A stretch of DNA of 23,471 nt from Gammaproteobacteria bacterium UBA7310. GTDB taxonomy: Bacteria; Pseudomonadota; Gammaproteobacteria; Pseudomonadales; Ketobacteraceae. The notes under the pieces are model-generated. The model was not told the origin of the DNA, ran no database searches, and was given only the letters and a program-made list of their open reading frames with translations. Position numbers and translations under genes: made by a program. This document shows, one piece after another, positions 15,121-22,631 of this stretch (the first letter of the stretch is position 1; each line of letters opens with the position of its first letter). Where the stretch lies: NCBI GenBank assembly GCA_002471665.1, contig DKQK01000009.1:100365-123835 (forward strand). Direction: 5' to 3'.

Positions 15121-16023
15121 ATGGACAAATTCCCGGAACAGCGCCTTTCCATTGTGGTGATCGAGCTCGTGGGCGGGGCAGCGCTCAAGGACTGTATCGA
15201 CGCGGTCATGGGGGCCGAGGCAGAATACATCGTGGTGACCCGGTCAGCGCAACCGGCGCTTGAAAGGGCGTTTCCGAACCTGACGGTCATGGTATGTGAC
15301 GCCCCCTTGCCCCAGCGCCGCCGCCGCGGATTTCTGCAGGCAAAGGGCGAATTTGTGGTCATGCTGGAAGATTCCACCCGCATTTCCGCTGAACACGTTC
15401 AAGCCGGTGTTGATGCGGCGTTCAGGCGTCCGGAGGTGGCAGCAGCGTCCGGCCCGGTGGTGGTGGACGCGGCACTGAAGCCACGGTTTCAGGCCTTGGG
15501 TTGTACCGAATATGGCCGATATCATCGTCAGCAGGTGTTCGCAGGCGATGCGGCCAGTTCGGTGGCAGTAGAGCGGCTACCGGGAAATCTGTTTTGTTAT
15601 CGTAAGCAGGCCGTGGAGGAGTTGGTTCAGTCTGCAACCGATGGCCTGATCGAAGCCAACATCAATGACGCACTGATTCAGGCCGGTGGTGTTTTGCTGA
15701 TGGAAACCGGTCTTACGAATCGGTACGCTGTTGATGACGAGTGGAGCGCGAGATTGCGTACGCGCTTTCATCATGGACACCTGTATTCAGGGCAGCTCGC
15801 CCAGTCGCTGTCTCTGCCAGCAAGAGCAATACAGTTGATCAAGGCGTTGCTGTTGCCACTGGTGTTGTCGTTGCGGGCAATGGGTTTTATGCACCGCATG
15901 GAGGAGATAAACAAGCCGCTGCAAGTGGTGATGTGGATCTTCCTGCTGGAAACATTCTGGTCGCTGGGGGAGGTGGCAGGCGTCTTGTTGGGGGCACCGA
16001 AAAGCATGGGGCATTGGCGTTGA
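15121..16023 (+). CDS. Divergent GT2-like protein with C-terminal W-x-x-G-E-x-x-G signature (paralog C)
   Basis: The 300-residue protein aligns with the other three GT2-like paralogs by layout. The N-terminal strand is LSIVVIELVG (9-18), GEFVVMLEDSTRIS (76-89) sits at the metal-site position, RLPGNLFCYRKQAV (152-165) matches the LPGMNVAYKKEAF segment of paralog A, and DGLIEANINDAL (174-185) replaces GFWETTLHHRL, losing the histidine. RFHHGHLYSG (215-224) corresponds to the QRF...R-Y-Y-A-G segment. Two C-terminal hydrophobic stretches (about 240-255 and 267-280) end with FWSLGEVAGVLLG (279-291). LED is retained, but the second catalytic segment is not typical, so activity is uncertain. Its TGA overlaps the ATG of the next GT4 gene by one base, indicating tight translational coupling. 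Confidence 0.7.
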   Translation: MDKFPEQRLSIVVIELVGGAALKDCIDAVMGAEAEYIVVTRSAQPALERAFPNLTVMVCDAPLPQRRRRGFLQAKGEFVVMLEDSTRISAEHVQAGVDAAFRRPEVAAASGPVVVDAALKPRFQALGCTEYGRYHRQQVFAGDAASSVAVERLPGNLFCYRKQAVEELVQSATDGLIEANINDALIQAGGVLLMETGLTNRYAVDDEWSARLRTRFHHGHLYSGQLAQSLSLPARAIQLIKALLLPLVLSLRAMGFMHRMEEINKPLQVVMWIFLLETFWSLGEVAGVLLGAPKSMGHWR

Positions 16024-17222
16024 TGAAGATTGGGATTGATGGTACTTGCTGGTGGAACAAGCGTGGTTTCGGCCGTATGGCCCGCGAATTGTTGGGGGCC
16101 ATGTTTGTGCTCGATTCCGATCACGAGTTTTATTTGTTTATTGATCAGGAACCGGATGCGGATCTTGAGCAGTTCGATATTAACCTGGTCCGTGTGTTCC
16201 CCCATCGACCACTAACCGCTGCGGCGGTGGCAAATGACAGCCGCTCGATTGCGGACATGATTCAGTTATATAAAGCGGTTGCCGCAACAGACATTGACGT
16301 AATGTTTTTCCCTGCGGTTTATTCCTGGTTCCCGGTACCATTTCGGCTGCCGTCTGTTGTGACATTGCATGATGCCATCGCGGAACACTTCCCCGAGATG
16401 ATTTTCCCCGATTGGAAAGGGCGTTTGTTCTGGACCCTGAAAGTGAAGCTGGCGCTATTGCAATGTGATCGGGTGATGACCGTTTCGCAGGCGGCGAAGC
16501 AGGAAATTGAACGTTATATCGGTGTTAAGGGATCGCGTATTGATGTGATCAGTGAGGCGCCCAACGGGATTTTCCGGCAGCTGGATGACCTTTCCGCCAG
16601 GCCCGCCTTGCGTGCGCGCATTGGGGTGCCGGAGCAGGCACGTTTGATTGTCTACGTCGGCGGGCTGGCACCCCACAAGAATCTTGCGGGTTTGCTGGAA
16701 GGGTTTGCCCATGCCCGGCCTGCCTTGCAGGATGATGATGTTCATATCGTGCTGGTGGGGGATTACGGTGGAGCGGGCTTCCATTCAAATTATGGTATGT
16801 TGGCTGAGCTTGCCGATGGGGCTGAGTTAAAAGGGCGAGTGCACTTTACCGGCTTTATTTCCGATGATGATCTGGTGTTGCTGTACAACGATGCGTTTGC
16901 CGCGGCCATGCCGTCCTTTTCGGAAGGATTCGGATTGCCGGCGGTGGAAGCCATGGCCTGTCGTACTCCGGTGTTGTCCAGTAATCTGGGTTCCTTGCCG
17001 GAGGTGGTGGGGGAGGCCGGTGTCTATTTCGATCCCTACAACAAGCAAAGCATCAGTGATGCCATTATCACCTTGGCCAATACCGAAGGCCTGCGGGAGC
17101 AGCTGGCTGAGATTGCGGTGGACCGGTCTGCCACCTTCAGTTGGGTCAGCGCTGCGCAACTGGCGTTAGGCTACCTTGAAAACGTGGTTCCCGCCCGGGC
17201 CCGGGCAAGCGGTGGCACCTAG
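16023..17222 (+). CDS. Glycosyltransferase family 4 (GT-B fold), first copy
   Basis: The 399-residue protein is a retaining GT4-type glycosyltransferase expected to act at the cytoplasmic membrane face with a nucleotide-sugar donor. It starts MKIGIDGTCWWNKRGFGR, with the glycine-rich loop of the GT-B N-terminal domain. The hinge sequence IVYVGGLAPHKNLAGLLEGF marks the start of the C-terminal domain. PSFSEGFGLPAVEAMACRTPVLSSN (about 297-320) provides the E-x7-E donor-binding motif, and the segment ends in LGSLPEVVGEAG. I chose the ATG at 16023, which overlaps the preceding stop (TGATG), because the frame upstream lies inside the GT2-like gene and has no family sequence. It looks complete. The sugar is not predictable; a mannosyl- or rhamnosyltransferase-like subgroup is possible. 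Confidence 0.93.
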   Translation: MKIGIDGTCWWNKRGFGRMARELLGAMFVLDSDHEFYLFIDQEPDADLEQFDINLVRVFPHRPLTAAAVANDSRSIADMIQLYKAVAATDIDVMFFPAVYSWFPVPFRLPSVVTLHDAIAEHFPEMIFPDWKGRLFWTLKVKLALLQCDRVMTVSQAAKQEIERYIGVKGSRIDVISEAPNGIFRQLDDLSARPALRARIGVPEQARLIVYVGGLAPHKNLAGLLEGFAHARPALQDDDVHIVLVGDYGGAGFHSNYGMLAELADGAELKGRVHFTGFISDDDLVLLYNDAFAAAMPSFSEGFGLPAVEAMACRTPVLSSNLGSLPEVVGEAGVYFDPYNKQSISDAIITLANTEGLREQLAEIAVDRSATFSWVSAAQLALGYLENVVPARARASGGT

Positions 17223-17223
17223 T

Positions 17224-18450
17224 ATGCGTTTTTGTATGGTCACCACGTTTTATCCACCCTATCACTTTGGTGGTGACGGAACCTATGTCAGAGCATTATC
17301 GGAGGCGTTGGTTAATCGCGGGCATGAGGTGACGGTGGTGCATTGCGAGGATGCCTATCGGTTGTCGGGGGCAGAGCCTCATGTTGACGCCTCTCACAGC
17401 CTGGTTCGAGTGCATCGGCTGCACAGCCGTTTTGGTCTGCTTTCACCGTTATTGACACAGCAAACGGGTATGCCGATGCTGAAGCATCGGGCCTTGAAAG
17501 ACATTCTGAGTGAACCATTCGATGTGGTGAACTTTCATAACGTCTCGTTGGTGGGTGGGCCGGGTGTGTTGCCCATGAGTCGCGCCCGTCTGAACCTGTA
17601 CACGTTGCATGAACACTGGCTGGTGTGTGCCACCCACATTTTTTGGAAGAACAAACAGCGTGCCTGCGATAAAAGAGATTGCATCCGCTGTAGCCTCAAA
17701 TCCGGCATCCCCCCCCAGTGGTGGCGCTATACACCTCTGCTGACCCGCTGCACGGAATCCATCGACAGCTTTATATCACCCAGTGAGTACACGGCCCGTC
17801 AGCACCGGGCGTTTGGCATCAAGCCACCCATTGAGGTAATACCCCTTTTTTCATACCTGTCGCCCAGCCAGTTCGATGATCAAAGTGAAGGTAAACCCCA
17901 CTTTTTAACCGTGGGCAGGATCACCGCCTCAAAGGGTGTGGGGGAGCTGGTGTCGGCATTCTCCAAATGGCCGGATGTGGCCCTCACGGTGGTGGGTGAT
18001 GGTGACCTGCTTCCAGAGCTCAGGCAACGCTATCAGTCGTATCCCAATATTCAGTTCCTGGGGCAATTGCCCCAACAGCAACTTGAACAGCTCTACCGGC
18101 AGTCGGCCGCGCTTATCCTGCCGTCCTTGGCGCCTGAAACCTTCGGCCTGACGGTGGTGGAGGCATTTGCCTGCGGCACCCCGGCCATCGTTCGGGTTGC
18201 CGGTGGTAACCGGGAAACCATTGATCAAAGCGGGGCCGGTTTTTTGTATGAGACTGAAGCCCGGTTGCGCACCATTGTGGAAACCTTCAGCCAGGATTCA
18301 ACGCTGCGTGCCGAGCTTGGGAAAAAGGCCCGTGCAGCCTACGAACAGTACTATACCGAAGCGGTGCATCTGAAATCGTACCTGGCATTGATCGAAAGAT
18401 TGCTTGAAAAAACCGTGGATGGGGAGAGCCAGGACGATGTCAGAGTATGA
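17224..18450 (+). CDS. Glycosyltransferase family 4 (GT-B fold), second copy with cysteine-rich insert
   Basis: The 408-residue GT4 protein begins MRFCMVTTFYPPYHFGGDGT, with the glycine pair that contacts the donor, followed by the usual ALVNRGHEVTVVHCED. A cysteine cluster in the N-terminal domain (CATHIFWKNKQRACDKRDCIRC) follows TLHEHWLV, a pattern seen in a subset of GT4 enzymes and possibly metal-binding. The C-terminal domain has FLTVGRITASKGVGELVSAF and PSLAPETFGLTVVEAFACGTPAIV with the E-x7-E motif. The ATG at 17224 lies one base after the stop of the first GT4 gene; upstream in-frame codons are within that gene. The 3' end overlaps the next gene by 14 bases. A C8 run at 17709-17716 encodes part of SGIPPQWW and is a possible slippage site. 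The enzyme looks complete. Confidence 0.92.
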   Translation: MRFCMVTTFYPPYHFGGDGTYVRALSEALVNRGHEVTVVHCEDAYRLSGAEPHVDASHSLVRVHRLHSRFGLLSPLLTQQTGMPMLKHRALKDILSEPFDVVNFHNVSLVGGPGVLPMSRARLNLYTLHEHWLVCATHIFWKNKQRACDKRDCIRCSLKSGIPPQWWRYTPLLTRCTESIDSFISPSEYTARQHRAFGIKPPIEVIPLFSYLSPSQFDDQSEGKPHFLTVGRITASKGVGELVSAFSKWPDVALTVVGDGDLLPELRQRYQSYPNIQFLGQLPQQQLEQLYRQSAALILPSLAPETFGLTVVEAFACGTPAIVRVAGGNRETIDQSGAGFLYETEARLRTIVETFSQDSTLRAELGKKARAAYEQYYTEAVHLKSYLALIERLLEKTVDGESQDDVRV

Positions 18451-19318
18451 TGTGACGGTTATCATTGCCGAAGAGTTGGCGGCCGGAAACCTGCAGCGGG
18501 TATTTGCTGCACTTGATCCCGGGCGACGTCCTCGTGTTGAGTTCATTGTTTGTTCCAGCTCCCCGGTGGCGGCGTTGCCGGGTGTGCCTGAGCTCGACAA
18601 TGTGTGGGTGTTACAGGCTGCCGGTAATGCCCGGATACCGGTGTTATGGCGGGATGGAATCAAAGCCGCAAGCGCTGCATACGTGGCGTTGACCACTGCC
18701 CATTGTGTGCCCGCAGTGGATTGGCTTGACCGGCTCCTATCCTATGATCTGGCCAGCGAACTGGTGGCAGTTGGCGGCGCTATTGAGAACAGGCAGGGCG
18801 ATTGTGCCCACGGTCGCGCAATCCATATGTTGCGTTATGTGCGTTATCCCAAGGCACGCCCGGCTACGCTGACCAGTGATCTGGCGGCCGATAATGCCAT
18901 CTACCGCAAAGCCGCCATTATGGCTTACCCGGAACTACTGGAGCTGGGGTTTTGGGAGCCATCATTTCATGAGCGTTTTATTGCCGGCGGTTTGGTTATG
19001 CGCTACGACCCCGAGCTGGTGGTGATCCATCATAATCAGTATGGTGTGCGGCAGTTCATGGCGCAGCGCTATGAGCATGGTATCGAATTTGGGGCCGCCA
19101 GGGCGGAGGCCATGAGTACGGCGCGTCGTTGCCTGATGTTGTGCCTTTCTCCTTTGATACCGTTTGTCTTTGGGCGTAAAATTTTGACCCAGGCACACAG
19201 CTATGGCTTGCGGATCGGCAGTGCAACCGAAGCCGGGTGGTTGGTCGTTTTCCTGCTGGCCTGGTCGGTGGGTGAGACGCTGGGTTACCTCAGGCCCAAA
19301 AATCAAAAGAGGCATTAA
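18437..19318 (+). CDS. GT2-like protein with C-terminal W-x-x-G-E-x-x-G-Y signature (paralog D)
   Basis: The 293-residue protein is the closest relative of paralog A in the window. Shared features are YVALTTAHCVPAVDWLDRL (82-100, against YIIVTEDHCVPSANWLDSF), VAVGGAIEN (110-118, against VAVGGCVEN), NAIYRKAA (153-160) and GFWEPSFHERFI (171-182, against GFWETTLHHRLI). HHN...FMAQRYEHGIEFG follows, then two hydrophobic C-terminal segments ending AWSVGETLGY (275-284). Unlike paralog A, the ED before the histidine at the metal site has become TA, so metal binding may be lost while the second catalytic segment is kept. I chose the ATG at 18437, overlapping the GT4 gene by 14 bases with AGGA and GGGGAG upstream. 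Membrane-associated glycosyltransferase or inactive partner are both possible. Confidence 0.75.
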   Translation: MSEYDVTVIIAEELAAGNLQRVFAALDPGRRPRVEFIVCSSSPVAALPGVPELDNVWVLQAAGNARIPVLWRDGIKAASAAYVALTTAHCVPAVDWLDRLLSYDLASELVAVGGAIENRQGDCAHGRAIHMLRYVRYPKARPATLTSDLAADNAIYRKAAIMAYPELLELGFWEPSFHERFIAGGLVMRYDPELVVIHHNQYGVRQFMAQRYEHGIEFGAARAEAMSTARRCLMLCLSPLIPFVFGRKILTQAHSYGLRIGSATEAGWLVVFLLAWSVGETLGYLRPKNQKRH

Positions 19319-19319
19319 C

Positions 19320-20351
19320 GTGGAAACCAATATGAAGCAATCAGAATCGCCAGCGGATGATGTGTTAACAATCAGTGTCATCATGCCTGTGTATAACGGA
19401 ATTGAATTCATCAAGCAGAGCTTGCCGCCTTTGGTTGCAATGAAAGACCGTGGCGAGGTGCTTGAAGTGATCGTGGTGGACGATACCTCCAGTGATGCAA
19501 CTCCGGAGGTGGCCCGGGAGCTGGGTGCTGAGGTCATGCCATCCGGGGGGCGGCTGGGGCCGGGGGCGGCGCGCAATGTGGCGGCTCAAGTTGCCAAAGG
19601 CGATGTGCTCTGGTTTATTGATGCCGATGTTATTGTTCATGAAGATGCCGCCCGCGTAATGTTGGAAGGTTTTCAGGAATCCAATGTGGTGGGCGTGTTC
19701 GGTTCCTATGATGATGAGCCTCCGGCACAGAATTTCCTGTCTCAATACAAAAATCTGGTGCATCACTATTATCACCAGCGGGCCAGGCGGGAAGCCTCTA
19801 CCTTCTGGTCCGGCTGCGGTGCCATACGTAAGGACGCGTTTCTGGCAGCCGGTGGTTTCGATGTGGAGATGTTCAAGCGCCCATCCATTGAAGATATCGA
19901 GTTGGGCTACCGCCTTATTGGCGGCGGCGGCAGGCTGCTGTTGCTGACCGATCTACAGTGCACTCACCTGAAAGAATGGCGCTTTGTAAATCTGATCCAT
20001 ACGGAAGTGTTTTGTCGGGCCATACCCTGGGCGCGCTTGATGTTGGCTCGCGGCGGTTTGGACGACGACCTGAATGTGGGTGTGGCAGAACGCATCAAAG
20101 CGGTGCTGGCCGCGGTGTTTTTTTTACTGACCGCTGTTGCCCTGATCGGGGCTGTTTCCTGGATTTACCCTGTTCTGGCTTTTGGCGCCGTACTGTACGC
20201 AAACCGCGAGATCTTCACCTTGTTCCTGAGGCGCAAGGGGTTGGTGTTTGCTGTGGCCGGGTTGTTGTTTCATCAGCTCTATTATGTGTACAGTTCTGCT
20301 GCCTTTGCCTGGGCAGTGTTGGAAAGCAAGTTGGGAGTCCAGTGGGCCTGA
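19320..20351 (+). CDS. Canonical glycosyltransferase family 2 with C-terminal membrane segments
   Basis: This is the only GT2 in the window with an intact active site. TISVIMPVYNG begins the GT-A fold, IVVDDTSSDAT binds the nucleotide, IDADVI is the metal-binding DxD, and SIEDIELGYRL carries the catalytic ED. GGRLGPGAARNVAAQVAKGD is typical of the family. Beyond about residue 260 there are two to three hydrophobic segments (AVLAAVFFLLTAVALIGAV, WIYPVLAFGAVLYA, VFAVAGLLFHQLYYVYS), so it is an inner-membrane enzyme. The start is uncertain. The GTG at 19320 has AGAGG about eight bases upstream and follows the preceding stop by one base. An ATG at 19332 would remove four residues. A T8 run at 20118-20125 lies within the codons for VFFLL. 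Donor and acceptor unknown. Confidence 0.92.
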   Translation: METNMKQSESPADDVLTISVIMPVYNGIEFIKQSLPPLVAMKDRGEVLEVIVVDDTSSDATPEVARELGAEVMPSGGRLGPGAARNVAAQVAKGDVLWFIDADVIVHEDAARVMLEGFQESNVVGVFGSYDDEPPAQNFLSQYKNLVHHYYHQRARREASTFWSGCGAIRKDAFLAAGGFDVEMFKRPSIEDIELGYRLIGGGGRLLLLTDLQCTHLKEWRFVNLIHTEVFCRAIPWARLMLARGGLDDDLNVGVAERIKAVLAAVFFLLTAVALIGAVSWIYPVLAFGAVLYANREIFTLFLRRKGLVFAVAGLLFHQLYYVYSSAAFAWAVLESKLGVQWA

Positions 20352-20409
20352 AGCAGAGGCAGCCGGAGTACATTGTGCAAGACAAAATACATGCTGCAAG
20401 TGAGCCAAA

Positions 20410-21342
20410 ATGACAACTGAATTCAAGAACGAGTTTAAAACGGAAGATGCCAATAGCTACAATTCAGTAGTAGGCTACTTTGATCAGTACACCGAGCGTT
20501 TTACCTCCCACATGCCGGAACCCATGCTGGCGGCGGCGGGTTTGAAATCTGCAGCCAGGGTGCTGGATGTGGGCACCGGTACCGGGGTGATTGCGCTGGA
20601 TGTTGTCAAGCGCCTGGGCCAAGGCACAGAAGTAGTGGGCATTGACCTGTCCGATGGCATGCTGGCAACGGCCGCTGCCAAAGCCCGCGCCGCCGGACTG
20701 GATGAGCAGGTCTCCTTCCTGAAAATGGACGCCGAAAACCTGGATTTCGAAGATGAAAGTTTTGATGCTGTACTGAGCCTGTATGCGTTGCGCCACTTTC
20801 CCAATCCGGACAAGGCATTGCAGGAGATGTTTCGGGTGCTGAAGCCTGGTGGCGCGGTGGTGGTCGCCGTGGGCAGCAGCCCTTCCCTGTTCAGCAAAGA
20901 AGGCGTGATTGCCGCCTTTCGGCGGATCGGCAGTATCCTGAGAAAGTCCACCGGCCGTGAACTGAGTGCCTGTGAATTCATCGACCACCTTGTTGAAAAA
21001 CATCTGCCCGCGCGGGAAGAAAAAGAGACTACCGAATGGACCGAGCATCACCATGGGTTCAGTGGTTCCCTCAAGAGTCTGGTAGAGGGTGCCGGCTTTG
21101 TAAACGCCAAGGGATTCTGGAAGGGACAGTACTCCAAGGTGACCAGTGCCGAAGATTTTTGGTTACTGCAGATGACCTTTTCCAGTTTGGCACGTAAGCG
21201 TATTGGGCAGGCTGCGCCGGAAAAAGTGGAAGCATTGAAGCAGGAATTCATGTCTCAGTGCGAAGCTGTGTTGGCAAAAGGCGGGCGCCTGGTGTATCAG
21301 ACCGGGGGCGCTGTGGTGGCAGCAGCCAAGCCGGGGGCCTAA
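20410..21342 (+). CDS. UbiE-like class I SAM-dependent methyltransferase
   Basis: The 310-residue protein has a short N-terminal segment typical of UbiE/COQ5-like enzymes (SYNSVVGYFDQYTERF) and SAM motif I RVLDVGTGTGVIALDV (50-65). VVGIDLSDGML follows, then an acidic motif in FLKMDAENLDFEDESFDAVLS and HFPNPDKALQEMFRVLKPGG, the post-II/III signature. It is somewhat longer than UbiE, with a C-terminal extension of about 80 residues. The genuine ubiE normally sits with ubiquinone genes, so here a dedicated glycan, lipid or small-molecule methyltransferase is more likely. That is inference from context. The ATG at 20410 has only a weak purine stretch upstream. The stop is five bases before the ferric-reductase-like gene, so the two are probably co-translated and may act together. 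Confidence 0.88.
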   Translation: MTTEFKNEFKTEDANSYNSVVGYFDQYTERFTSHMPEPMLAAAGLKSAARVLDVGTGTGVIALDVVKRLGQGTEVVGIDLSDGMLATAAAKARAAGLDEQVSFLKMDAENLDFEDESFDAVLSLYALRHFPNPDKALQEMFRVLKPGGAVVVAVGSSPSLFSKEGVIAAFRRIGSILRKSTGRELSACEFIDHLVEKHLPAREEKETTEWTEHHHGFSGSLKSLVEGAGFVNAKGFWKGQYSKVTSAEDFWLLQMTFSSLARKRIGQAAPEKVEALKQEFMSQCEAVLAKGGRLVYQTGGAVVAAAKPGA

Positions 21343-21347
21343 CCAGG

Positions 21348-21995
21348 ATGGAAGGCCGACGTCTGATTCGCCATGCTGTGCTGGCAGTTCTGGCCACTGG
21401 GTTAACCCTGGCCTGCTATAGCATGATGCCGGGTGCCACACCCATGTCGAACTGGAGCATTGCTACAGCCTGGGTGAGTCTGCTGTTGCTGGTGATCACA
21501 CTCATGATCGGGCCTTACAATGTGATTGTTGGCAAACATAACCCTATATCGGGTTACCTGCGTCGTGATGTTGCCATTTGGGGTGGGGTTTTGGCATTAA
21601 TACACATGGTGTTGGGGCTGCAGGTGCATTTTGCCGGTAAAGTTTGGCTGTATTTTTTGTATCCTGCAGATCAGCAGCATCTGATTCCCTTCCGGTATGG
21701 GCCGTTTGGCATCACCAATTATCTGGGTGTGATAGCGACCCTCATGGTGTTGTATCTGTTGTACCTGTCGCGCAATACCGTTTTAAAACGGTATGGTGTA
21801 CAGAAGTGGAAGCGGCATCAGAAGCTAACCTATTTTTATGCCACCGCCGTGGTAGTGCATGGATTTGTTTACCAGTATCTGGAAAAACGCAGCCTGGTAT
21901 TTGTTGTACTTTGCATTGTGATGGTACTTGCTGCTGCCATTCTACAATGGCAAGGATACCGCCGCTCCAAAGCTGCACTGCGTTTAGTGCACTGA
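21348..21995 (+). CDS. Ferric-reductase-like transmembrane (cytochrome b-type) protein
   Basis: The 215-residue protein has about six hydrophobic helices. The pattern of histidines matches the ferric-reductase-like transmembrane domain (MsrQ/YedZ, FRE superfamily), which holds haem b between helices. WGGVLALIHMVLGLQVHFAG has His86 and His94, KRHQKLTYFYATAVVVHGFVYQYLE has His157 and His171, and RYGPFGITNYLGVIATLMVLYLLYLSRN links them. No flavin or NAD(P)H domain is attached, so it would need a partner such as an MsrP-like molybdoenzyme or a separate reductase; none is adjacent. The ATG at 21348 is chosen because the longer frame (to 21258) lies within the methyltransferase gene. A redox protein of this type is unusual inside a glycan operon. 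Substrate unknown. Confidence 0.78.
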   Translation: MEGRRLIRHAVLAVLATGLTLACYSMMPGATPMSNWSIATAWVSLLLLVITLMIGPYNVIVGKHNPISGYLRRDVAIWGGVLALIHMVLGLQVHFAGKVWLYFLYPADQQHLIPFRYGPFGITNYLGVIATLMVLYLLYLSRNTVLKRYGVQKWKRHQKLTYFYATAVVVHGFVYQYLEKRSLVFVVLCIVMVLAAAILQWQGYRRSKAALRLVH

Positions 21996-22041
21996 ATGGA
22001 AATCACTGATTTTATGCTATTGGCAGCGCCATGAGGCCCTT

Positions 22042-22626
22042 ATGAATCCTGTTAACTATATTCTGATCATATTGCGAGAATTAAAGCAGGCCTGGATAGA
22101 GCGCCTGTTGCGCTACCGCATACAGTACAACAACCCCACCTTGTATACCCACCATTCAGTGATCTGGAATTATGGTTTCAACTGGCTGGATTCCCTGGAG
22201 ATAGGTAAAGGTGTCCACGTGATGCCGGGTGCAGAAATTATTGTGTTCAAGAAAACCAGGCACAGCAAGAAAGAAGGTAAATTGATTCTGAAAGACCACA
22301 CCGTCATCACTACAGGTGTCAATATCCGGGCAGCGGGAGGGGTGATAGAGGTGGGTGAATATTCCGCTATCGGCGAGCATTGTATATTAGTGGCCGCCAA
22401 TCACTCAACGGACAAGGATCACCTGCATGTGGGAAGCCCCTGGGATGAGGACCGCACCGACGTGATCATCGGGCGCAACGTATGGATCGGTGCCAACTCC
22501 TGCTTGCTTGCCGGATCCCGGGTGGGGGATAACTCCATCGTGGGGGCGGGCAGTGTTGTGACCGGTGAGATTCCCGCCAACGAAATTTGGGCGGGTGTAC
22601 CGGCACGCAAAATCAAGGATCTGTAA
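22042..22626 (+). CDS. Left-handed beta-helix (hexapeptide) acyltransferase
   Basis: The 194-residue protein has the repeated hexapeptide pattern of trimeric acetyl- or acyltransferases. Coils run from about residue 50 (LEIGKGVHVMPGAEI) through ITTGVNIRAAGGVIEVGEYSAIG and then VIIGRNVWIGANSCLLAGSRVGDNSIVGAGSVVTG. It ends EIWAGVPARKIKDL, the usual sugar O-acetyltransferase tail. The catalytic histidine is probably His121 in AANHSTDKDH. The N-terminal 45 residues are not helix repeats and may pack on the trimer or membrane. It likely O-acylates a sugar of the glycan using acetyl-CoA, in the cytoplasm; substrate inferred from context. TGAGG lies a few bases before the ATG. It is the last gene of the rightward operon and converges with the flippase gene, five bases between stops, with no obvious terminator hairpin. 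Confidence 0.9.
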   Translation: MNPVNYILIILRELKQAWIERLLRYRIQYNNPTLYTHHSVIWNYGFNWLDSLEIGKGVHVMPGAEIIVFKKTRHSKKEGKLILKDHTVITTGVNIRAAGGVIEVGEYSAIGEHCILVAANHSTDKDHLHVGSPWDEDRTDVIIGRNVWIGANSCLLAGSRVGDNSIVGAGSVVTGEIPANEIWAGVPARKIKDL

Positions 22627-22631
22627 ACCGG

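Noticed and set aside
15741..16022. 94-residue N-terminal extension of the first GT4 protein
   Set aside because: It lies entirely within the GT2-like gene in another frame. The GT-B fold begins at MKIGIDG, whose ATG overlaps the upstream stop.
20410..21342. Assignment as the genuine ubiE of ubiquinone synthesis
   Set aside because: The context is a glycan operon with no ubiquinone genes, and the protein is longer than UbiE with an added C-terminal region.
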